A DNA stretch of 64,000 nt from assembly GCF_040643635.1 (NCBI RefSeq), contig NZ_JBEYUS010000029.1, positions 1 to 64,000 on the forward strand. The letters are read 5' to 3'. Origin of the DNA: Saccharopolyspora_C sp040643635. Lineage in GTDB: Bacteria; Actinomycetota; Actinomycetes; Mycobacteriales; Pseudonocardiaceae. Position 1 is the stretch's first letter; the number at the start of each line of letters is the position of its first letter. Under the pieces are notes generated by a model. That model saw only the letters and a list, made by a program, of their open reading frames with translations. It searched no databases and was not told the origin of the DNA. The position numbers and the translations under genes are program-made. This document shows positions 58,681 to 64,000 of the stretch, piece after piece.

Positions 58681-60372
58681 TCATCCCGAGCTGTCCACGG
58701 CGCGGTCCGGGATTCCGGCCGCGACGACGCTGGCGTTGTACTGGCTGGTGTTTCCGTGCGTGAGGTAGCCGCTCGGGCCACCGGTGTTGTGCCCGGTCGA
58801 TTCCTTGAGGTGCTGGCCGTCGGGAGCGATGGCCTCGTCCGTGGACAGGTTGTCGATGCCGGGTTTCCACGACGGATCGCCACCGAAGGCGCCGAAATCG
58901 GCGACGGGGTCCCAGGACGATTCGAGGTTGTAGAACCGGTCCTCCGGGACCTTGAGTTCATCGGTCCAGAACGCCCCCACACCGGGGGAACCCAAGGTGA
59001 GCGCTGCATCGACGCCCGTTCCCTCTTGGCGCAGCGCGAAACCGGTCGTGGTGGAACCGTAGGAGTGCCCCATGGCGACCAGGTTCGGGTCGTCGGTGCG
59101 GGACTCGTTGACACCGCGGTAGAAGTCGGCCAGGTCCTTGCTGCCGAGAAGGGCGGCTACGGGGCTCGCGACGGAATCGTTCGGATCGAGCGTCTCGGAC
59201 AACTGCGGTGCTTCGTACCCGAGCCAGCTCACCGCCGCGATCTTGCCGCCGTCCCCGTACTGGTTCGACTGCTGCTGCGCATCATTGCGCAGCTGCGCCA
59301 TGCTCCGGTCGTAGTCACCGAGACTGCCGCCTTCGACGCTGCTGTTCATACCCGGCGTGAACACGGTGACGTGCTCCGCCGTGTCGACGTTCCCCACCGC
59401 GACGGCGGCCTTGGTGCGTTCGCCGGAGGTGTCCAGCACGAGCAGCTGACGATCCCCTTGGCTGAGCACGGATTCCACGTTGTCCAGCGACTTCAGCTTC
59501 GCGTTCACCTGGTCCAGCTGACGCTGGTAGGCCGCCTCGACGAAGCCTCCGCCTGGGATCGGCATGGACTTGTCGACCAGGCCGCGCAACCGAGCCGCCT
59601 GGGCTTGGAGATCGGCCCGCTCGTCGTCGATCTTGTTGACGTTGGCGGTGTGGCGGACGGTGGCGGGGATGCCGTCCATGCCGCCGAGCCAGGCCGGGGG
59701 AGAGGCGGCGAGCGCGGATTTCGTTTCGGCGGGCAGGGATTTCCACCATTCGGCGTTCTGCGCCGGGTCGCCGGGCGGCGGCGGTTCGACGGTCTCGCCG
59801 AGGCCGCGGGCGTCGCCGAGGGCGGCCGCGTCGGCGAGAGTCTTCGCGCCGCGGGTGTCCATCAGGTCCCGGTCGGCGTCGCCGAGGACCTTGGCGAGTT
59901 CGCGGTCCGCGTCGTCGGCGCGCGCGAGGAGCCGTTCCACCCGGTGGACGAGGTCGGGCCGGATCCGGTCGTGCCGGTCGGCGTCGACGTCGGCGGCCTC
60001 GTCGGGGCGGATGCCCGGCGGGGTGCCGAGATCCTCGACCCGGCCGTCGTCGGTGATCGCGAAGTGGTGGGCGTGCGCGAGCGCTTCGGCCTCGGCCAGC
60101 TCGTTCCCGACCGCCCGGATCTCGTCCGCGGTGGCGATGGCGGTGGTGCGGACGGTGGAGATCTCCAGGACGAGTTCGCGGAGCCGTTCGCCGAGCTTCG
60201 CGTGCTCGGTGGTGGCGGCGTCGGCGGCCTTGCCACTCCAATCGCGGGGTCGCCCCGAGGCGGCGAGCTCGTCGTCGAGCTGCACGAGCCGATCCTGCCG
60301 GTCCTTGAGCAGGTCGATGGCATCGTCGAGCAGGTCCGCGTTCCATCGCCGCAGGTCACCGAGGCGCACCAT
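58681..60372 (-). CDS. WXG-like/DUF1023 alpha/beta hydrolase (probable type VII substrate)
   Basis: 563 residues, ATG 60372; GTG 60375 overlaps the upstream stop. The N-terminal 150 residues are helical with the W-x-G motif in RPRDWSGKAADAATTEHAKL (Trp45). The C-terminal half is DUF1023: VTVFTPGMNSSVEGGSLGDY, the nucleophile elbow VAMGHSYGSTTTGFAL with Ser437, then YNLESSWDPVADFGAFGGD (Asp) and HLKESTGHNTGGPSGY (His). It is a serine hydrolase, probably exported by an ESX system and acting on lipids or esters of the envelope. Coupled to a WXG100-sized partner upstream. Confidence 0.85.
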   Translation of the reverse strand: MVRLGDLRRWNADLLDDAIDLLKDRQDRLVQLDDELAASGRPRDWSGKAADAATTEHAKLGERLRELVLEISTVRTTAIATADEIRAVGNELAEAEALAHAHHFAITDDGRVEDLGTPPGIRPDEAADVDADRHDRIRPDLVHRVERLLARADDADRELAKVLGDADRDLMDTRGAKTLADAAALGDARGLGETVEPPPPGDPAQNAEWWKSLPAETKSALAASPPAWLGGMDGIPATVRHTANVNKIDDERADLQAQAARLRGLVDKSMPIPGGGFVEAAYQRQLDQVNAKLKSLDNVESVLSQGDRQLLVLDTSGERTKAAVAVGNVDTAEHVTVFTPGMNSSVEGGSLGDYDRSMAQLRNDAQQQSNQYGDGGKIAAVSWLGYEAPQLSETLDPNDSVASPVAALLGSKDLADFYRGVNESRTDDPNLVAMGHSYGSTTTGFALRQEGTGVDAALTLGSPGVGAFWTDELKVPEDRFYNLESSWDPVADFGAFGGDPSWKPGIDNLSTDEAIAPDGQHLKESTGHNTGGPSGYLTHGNTSQYNASVVAAGIPDRAVDSSG

Positions 60373-60671
60373 CACGCACCGCCTCCGGTGGCGTCGAGGT
60401 CGCGCGCGGCGTCGCCTTCGCGGCCGTCGTAGTCGCGGGCGCTGCCGGACAGCGAGTCCGCGTAGTGCTCGGCGTCCCGGTCCCACCCGTCGACGGTGCC
60501 GCGCCAGCTGCCGCCGGTGCGTTCGGCGGCGGGCGCCGATGCCGAGCCCGGCATCGCTTCGGCGATCTTGTCGGTGGCCGGTTCCAGCCGCACCGACCTG
60601 GCCTGTTCGGCGGCGGACCGGGCGGCTTTCGCCGCGTCCTCCAGCGCCTTCGTGACGACCTCGTAGCCCAT
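60372..60671 (-). CDS. WXG100-sized ESX-like protein
   Basis: 99 residues, ATG. Two helical halves (YEVVTKALEDAAKAARSAAE, then DRDAEHYADSLSGSARDYDG) are joined by GGSWRGTVDGW, a W-x-G hairpin. This size and layout are those of EsxA/EsxB proteins, which leave the cell as dimers with a partner. The stop overlaps the start of the DUF1023 protein by three or four bases, so the two are the natural pair. No secretion machinery (EccC, MycP) is in the window. Confidence 0.75.
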   Translation of the reverse strand: MGYEVVTKALEDAAKAARSAAEQARSVRLEPATDKIAEAMPGSASAPAAERTGGSWRGTVDGWDRDAEHYADSLSGSARDYDGREGDAARDLDATGGGA

Positions 60672-60749
60672 GCACCCCTCCTCGCGGGGCAGGACACTAA
60701 CAGCGCGAGGTGGTGGGGATGCCGGATTCCGGGCGATCTCCGCGCCGGG

Positions 60750-61022
60750 TCACACCCGCCCGGAACCGATCGCGCGCAGGAAGGCGCCGAACGCGTCCCG
60801 GCTCACCGCGAGCACCGGGCCCGCCGCGTCCTTGGAGTCCCGGATGCCGACGACGGACGGCTGCACGGCGATCTCCACGCAGGCGCCGCCGTTTCCCTGG
60901 CTGCGACTGGCCTTTCGCCAGTCGGCGGTGGCGGGCACGAACGCGATCTCGACGCACTGGCCACCGCTGGAGCTGCTGCGGCTCGATGTGCGCCAGATTG
61001 CTGTCGAGAAGTCGGGGTGCAT
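60750..61022 (-). CDS. DUF397 protein with two repeats
   Basis: 90 residues, ATG. DUF397 units occur twice: WRTSSRSSSSGGQCVEIAFV and WRKASRSQGNGGACVEIAVQ, followed by GIRDSKDAAGPVLAVSRDAF. Single-unit proteins of about 65 residues are more usual. It lies 21 bases after an XRE regulator gene, the standard actinomycete pair in which the DUF397 protein modulates or is controlled by the regulator. Confidence 0.92.
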   Translation of the reverse strand: MHPDFSTAIWRTSSRSSSSGGQCVEIAFVPATADWRKASRSQGNGGACVEIAVQPSVVGIRDSKDAAGPVLAVSRDAFGAFLRAIGSGRV

Positions 61023-61043
61023 GATCGCCCTTTCGATGATCGC

Positions 61044-61907
61044 CTAGTCGTGCGTGGCGGCCACCTTAGCGATGAAATCTTGCGACTCCTGCTCCGGCAG
61101 CGCAGCCGCCCGCAGCCGTTCGAAGACGATGCTGTAGCGCGTGAACTCCGTCGGCTCGTGAAGGTAGGTGGCTCCCAGCACGTCTTCGAGGTAGACGGCC
61201 GAGAGCTGTTGCTCAGCAAGGTGAAGCAGAGTTGCGGATGACGCCACCGAGATCCGGTTCGGCACGCTGAACGGGAGCACCCTGACGTCCACGTTCGGCT
61301 TGGATGCCGTTTCGACCAGGTGCTCCAGCTGGGCACGCATGATCGTCCCGCTGCCTTGAACGCGGCGAAGCGCGGTTTCACTGAGGACGACCTGCAAGTT
61401 CAGCGGTTTGTGCCGACGGGTGAGGACCGATTGGCGATCGAGCCGGGTCTGCACCTGGCGTTCGATCATCCTCGGGTCTGCGGCAGGTTCCCAGGCGTGG
61501 ATCATCGAGCGGGCGTAGTCGTGCGTCTGTAGCAGCCCGGTCACGCTTTCCACCTCGTAGATCCGCATGTCCGTAGCCGCGTACTCCAACGCGTGGAATC
61601 GCTGGAACCAGTCGGGGACCGCGTCCCGGTAGGTGGTGCGGCGCGGGCTGCGCCGGGGGAGTTGGCTTGCGAGGCCGATCAGGTACTTCCGCCGCTTGGC
61701 GGGCGCGTCGTAGAGCGCGGACAGCTTCTCGACCTCGGCCGTGGTGATGCCCTGCTTGCCGCTCTCGATCTTGCTGATCTTCGGTGCGGTGCCGCCGACC
61801 ACGGCTGCCGCCGCCGCGGCCGTGCACTCGGCTTCTTCGCGCAGGCGGCGCAGTTCGATGCCGAGCTGGATCTTGAGCATCTTCGGGTCCGGTGCCATGC
61901 GGATCAT
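61044..61907 (-). CDS. XRE-family regulator with DUF5753 domain
   Basis: 287 residues, ATG 61907; a second Met four residues in is possible. The helix-turn-helix is at about 13-68 (LRRLREEAECTAAAAAAVVG, ISKIESGKQGITTAEVEKLS). The DUF5753 domain follows: FHALEYAATDMRIYEVESVT, GLLQTHDYARSMI, VLSETALRRVQGSGTIMRAQ, NVDVRVLPFSVPN and ATYLHEPTEFTRYSIVFERL. Such regulators sit with DUF397 genes and affect development and antibiotic production in streptomycetes. A palindrome in the upstream region may be its operator. Confidence 0.9.
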   Translation of the reverse strand: MIRMAPDPKMLKIQLGIELRRLREEAECTAAAAAAVVGGTAPKISKIESGKQGITTAEVEKLSALYDAPAKRRKYLIGLASQLPRRSPRRTTYRDAVPDWFQRFHALEYAATDMRIYEVESVTGLLQTHDYARSMIHAWEPAADPRMIERQVQTRLDRQSVLTRRHKPLNLQVVLSETALRRVQGSGTIMRAQLEHLVETASKPNVDVRVLPFSVPNRISVASSATLLHLAEQQLSAVYLEDVLGATYLHEPTEFTRYSIVFERLRAAALPEQESQDFIAKVAATHD

Positions 61908-61964
61908 GATTCCCCCTGCCTGCTCGCCCGGAAAGCACGTTCACCGGATTCAGCGATCGTTTAC

Positions 61965-61977
61965 GAGCAAGTTGCTC
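61965..61977. promoter_or_regulatory. candidate operator of the XRE regulator
   Basis: gagcaa-g-ttgctc is a perfect 13-base palindrome in the 115-base divergent region between the XRE gene and the small gene at 62023. Confidence 0.45.
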
Positions 61978-62022
61978 AGTAGCGTTTCGCCATCGACGGT
62001 TGATCTACGAAAGGACTCCGCC

Positions 62023-62301
62023 ATGCACGACGACCCCGAAGCCGAACTCCTCCGCGCCCTCCGCGAGGGCGCCCGCCCGCGCCCGTTCGCGGTCTACGAG
62101 CTGACCGGCGAGGACGGTGAAGTCCTCGACGCGGACGTCTGCGCGTGGGGCCTGGACATCAGCGGCGAGTGCCCGTCGGACCAGGTGCCGCCGGGGGCGG
62201 TGTTCGTGGGGCCGGGAGGCCTGAAGGGCGACGCTGATTCCGCCGAGCGGGTCCGCGCGATGTTCGAGATCGTCGGGGACGTGCGGCTCGTCTGGCTCTG
62301 A
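62023..62301 (+). CDS. small acidic protein of unknown function, divergent from the XRE gene
   Basis: 92 residues, ATG behind aaaggac. Acidic and soluble: HDDPEAELLRALREGARPRP, FAVYELTGEDGEVLDADVCA, WGLDISGECPSDQVPPGAVF, and an end helix AERVRAMFEIVGDVRLVWL. Similar small proteins are often found next to XRE/DUF397 pairs in actinomycetes. Two Cys are present but not in a metal motif. It shares the divergent region and probably the regulator with the XRE gene. Family not recognised. Confidence 0.65.
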   Translation: MHDDPEAELLRALREGARPRPFAVYELTGEDGEVLDADVCAWGLDISGECPSDQVPPGAVFVGPGGLKGDADSAERVRAMFEIVGDVRLVWL

Positions 62302-62344
62302 AGTGCCCACCGGGAGTGCGGTACCCCGGCCGGGAACCCGGCTC

Positions 62345-62585
62345 GTTCGTGAGTCCGGCCCGCGCGTGAGTCCGGCCCGCTCGGGAGCCCTGTCCGATCG
62401 GAAACCAGGCCCGCGCGTGAGTCCGGCCCGCTCGGGAGCCCTGTCCGATCGGAAGCCAGGCCCGCGCGTGAGTCCGGCCCGCTCGGGAGCCCTGTCCGAT
62501 CGGAAACCAGGCCCGCGCGTGAGTCCGGCCCGCTCGGGAGCCCTGTCCGATCGGAAACCAGGCCCGCTCGGAAACCCGGCCCGGT
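62345..62585. repeat. 51-bp tandem minisatellite
   Basis: The unit starting cgcgcgtgagtccggcccgc recurs at 62361, 62412, 62463 and 62514, with partial units at both ends. The units are almost identical (ggaaaccagg against ggaagccagg). The period is 51 bases, a multiple of three, so both strands are open, but neither frame has protein-like composition or a ribosome site. It lies between the small gene and the argC promoter (intergenic stretch 62302..62721). Confidence 0.88.
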
Positions 62586-62685
62586 CGCGAGCCCCGTCCA
62601 GTCGTGGCCCGGCCCGGCAGGGAAGCCCGCCTCGCGCGTGAAGCCGACGTCGCGCCGACCACCGCGCACGTGGCCACCCCCATTC

Positions 62686-62714
62686 TTGATTGATGTTGCA
62701 TGGCAATGCATAAT
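62686..62714 (+). promoter_or_regulatory. argC promoter with ArgR site
   Basis: TTGATT (62686..62691), a 17-base spacer and CATAAT (62709..62714). The expected transcript start coincides with the argC ATG at 62722, so the message is probably leaderless. Inside the spacer tgcat-ggca-atgca (62697..62710) is a perfect palindrome of the ARG-box type, placed where ArgR would block RNA polymerase. Confidence 0.75.
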
Positions 62715-62721
62715 CATCCGC

Positions 62722-63750
62722 ATGGCGATTCGGGTGGCAGTGGCGGGTGCGAGCGGCTACGCGGGCGGGGAACTCCTCCGCCTGCTGCTGGCGCACCCCG
62801 AAGTCGAGATCGGAACGTTGACCGCCGGGGGCAACGCGGGCACCAAGCTCGGCGCGCACCACCCGAACCTGCTGCCGCTCGCCGACCGCGAGCTCACCGA
62901 GACCACCGTCGCCGAACTCTCCGGCCACGACGTCGTGTTCCTCGCGCTGCCGCACGGGCACTCCGCGGCGATCGCCGCCGAACTCGGTGCCGACACCCTC
63001 GTCATCGACTGCGGTGCCGACCACCGGCTCGGCGACCCGGAGGCGTGGACCCGCTGGTACGGCGGCGACCACCCCGGCACCTGGCCCTACGGCGTCCCGG
63101 AGCTCCCCGGCAAGCGGGCGGAACTGCGCACCGCGAACCGGATCGCCGTCGCGGGCTGCTTCCCCACGGTGGCCTCGCTGGCGCTGGCACCCGCCTTCGC
63201 CGCCGGTCTCATCGCGCCCGAAGCGCAGGTCGTCGCCGTCACCGGCACCTCCGGCGCGGGCCGCGCGCTCAAACCGCACCTGCTGTCCGCCGAGGTCATG
63301 GGCTCGGCCAGCGCGTACGGCGTCGCGGGCGCGCACCGGCACACCCCGGAGATGGTGCAGAACCTCAGCGCCGTCGCGGGCGAACCCGTCGCGGTGTCCT
63401 TCACGCCCGTGCTCGCGCCGATGCCGCGCGGCATCCTCGCCACCTGCAGCGCCCCGCTGCGCGGCGACCTCGACACCGCCGCCGCCCGCAAGGTCTACCT
63501 GGACGCCTACGGCGACGAGCCGTTCGTGCAGGTGCTGCCCGAGGGTTCCTGGCCGCAGACCTCCGCGACGCTCGGCGCCAACACGGTGCACCTGCAGGTC
63601 GCGGTGGACGCCGACGCGCGGCGGCTCGTCGTCATCGGGGCCGAGGACAACCTCACCAAGGGCACCGCCGGTGGCGCCGTGCAGTGCATGAACCTCGCCA
63701 AGGGACTGCCCGAGACCACCGGCCTGCCGCTCGCCGGGATCGCCCCGTGA
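62722..63750 (+). CDS. argC: N-acetyl-gamma-glutamyl-phosphate reductase
   Basis: 342 residues, ATG 62722. NADP-binding start AIRVAVAGASGYAGGELLRL, LALPHGHSAAIAAELG, catalytic Cys in VAGCFPTVASLALAP, and GTSGAGRALKPHLLSAEVMG and HRHTPEM with the catalytic His region. It ends EDNLTKGTAGGAVQCMNLAK. It reduces N-acetylglutamyl phosphate to the semialdehyde, the third step of arginine synthesis. First gene of the arg operon, with argJ following after 70 bases. Confidence 0.97.
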   Translation: MAIRVAVAGASGYAGGELLRLLLAHPEVEIGTLTAGGNAGTKLGAHHPNLLPLADRELTETTVAELSGHDVVFLALPHGHSAAIAAELGADTLVIDCGADHRLGDPEAWTRWYGGDHPGTWPYGVPELPGKRAELRTANRIAVAGCFPTVASLALAPAFAAGLIAPEAQVVAVTGTSGAGRALKPHLLSAEVMGSASAYGVAGAHRHTPEMVQNLSAVAGEPVAVSFTPVLAPMPRGILATCSAPLRGDLDTAAARKVYLDAYGDEPFVQVLPEGSWPQTSATLGANTVHLQVAVDADARRLVVIGAEDNLTKGTAGGAVQCMNLAKGLPETTGLPLAGIAP

Positions 63751-63820
63751 TCCCCCGGGGCCCCGCCGACTCCACAGCCCCCATCGCACCCGGCAGCACC
63801 ACCAGCACGGAGGAGAACGC

Positions 63821-64000
63821 ATGAGCGTCACCGCCCCCGCCGGATTCCGGGCGGCCGGCGTGGCCGCCGGGATCAAGCCCACCGGCGCGCTCGACCTGGC
63901 CCTCGTCGTCAACGACGGCCCGCGGCACACCGCCGCCGGGGTCTTCACCACCAACAAGGTCAAGGCCGCGCCGGTGCTGTGGTCCCAGCAGGTGCTGCAG
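63821..64000 (+). CDS. argJ: glutamate N-acetyltransferase (bifunctional ArgJ), N-terminal part
   Basis: The first 60 codons only; the gene continues beyond the window. ATG 6 bases after ggaggag. The start SVTAPAGFRAAGVAAGIKPT, then DLALVVNDGPRHTAAGVFTT and NKVKAAPVLWS, is typical ArgJ, which transfers acetyl from N-acetylornithine to glutamate. The cleavage-site Thr lies outside the window. Confidence 0.95.
   Translation, partial: MSVTAPAGFRAAGVAAGIKPTGALDLALVVNDGPRHTAAGVFTTNKVKAAPVLWSQQVLQ

Noticed and set aside
62345..62585. CRISPR array
   Set aside because: Units of 51 bases follow each other without unique spacers, and no cas genes are present. This is a plain tandem repeat.
62303..62641. 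Protein encoded by the minisatellite
   Set aside because: Open only because the 51-base period preserves the frame. It is equally open on the other strand and has no start signals.
1..64000. tRNA, rRNA, transposase or prophage genes
   Set aside because: None was recognised by eye on either strand. A covariance-model scan would be needed to exclude small RNAs.

Overview
The window is GC-rich actinobacterial chromosome, most likely a Pseudonocardiaceae member close to Saccharopolyspora. This rests on gene content and order, not on a database search. The markers are a mycothiol-dependent maleylpyruvate isomerase-type protein, DUF3558 and LppA-type lipoproteins, an XRE/DUF397 pair, several WXG100-like type VII secretion proteins, and the order MBL hydrolase - uvrA - infC - rpmI - rplT - rRNA methyltransferase - pheS - pheT - argC - argJ, which is also the mycobacterial order. 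GTG starts and 4-base stop/start overlaps are common.

Layout. 0.1-1.7 kb: a HypE-like protein and a hydrogenase-cluster protein of unknown function. 1.9-7.3 kb: a CitA/DcuS-type two-component system facing a complete tripartite tricarboxylate transporter (tctCBA). 7.4-18 kb: a MerR-type regulator, Tex, a large P-loop/TPR regulator, a membrane-anchored GH25 muramidase, a frameshifted VOC gene, a lipid kinase and a secreted endonuclease I. 18-23.6 kb: a WXG100-like protein whose C-terminal part changes in codon use, followed by a tandem array of two unrecognised gene families (A1-B1-A2-B2-relic-A3). This array is the best candidate for an undescribed system, possibly a polymorphic effector with amplified cognate proteins. 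23.9-27.7 kb: a two-component system whose kinase and regulator are separated by an opposing gene for a secreted Pro/Gly repeat protein, and a YrdC/YciO gene. 27.9-29.3 kb: a PD-(D/E)XK-like gene interrupted by one in-frame stop. 29.4-34.2 kb: MBL hydrolase, maleylpyruvate isomerase-type protein, uvrA.

34.3-41.6 kb: a Tat-exported lactonase-fold protein with a near-consensus DasR-type site, a quinone oxidoreductase, and a D-amino-acid locus (GntP permease, N-acyl-D-amino-acid deacylase, PLP D-amino-acid lyase, RidA). 41.7-49 kb: a Fae-like protein, a DUF1844 protein and the translation block infC (ATC start) to pheT. 49-62.7 kb: an accessory block between pheT and argC with a Ser/Thr kinase, a tandem duplication that made two DUF3558 lipoproteins, WXG-like proteins, a HAD hydrolase, a PucR regulator, a D-amino-acid dehydrogenase, three tandem LppA-like lipoproteins, a DUF1023 alpha/beta hydrolase with its WXG partner, and an XRE/DUF397 module. 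A 51-bp tandem minisatellite then precedes argC, which has a canonical promoter, a probable ArgR site and apparently no leader.

Four copies of a roughly 50-base palindromic element lie beside genes at 35.6, 50.7, 51.5 and 56.9 kb. A second dispersed hairpin element is seen at the left edge and at 8.5 kb. No tRNA, rRNA, CRISPR array, transposase or phage gene was found. All functional names come from reading motifs by eye.
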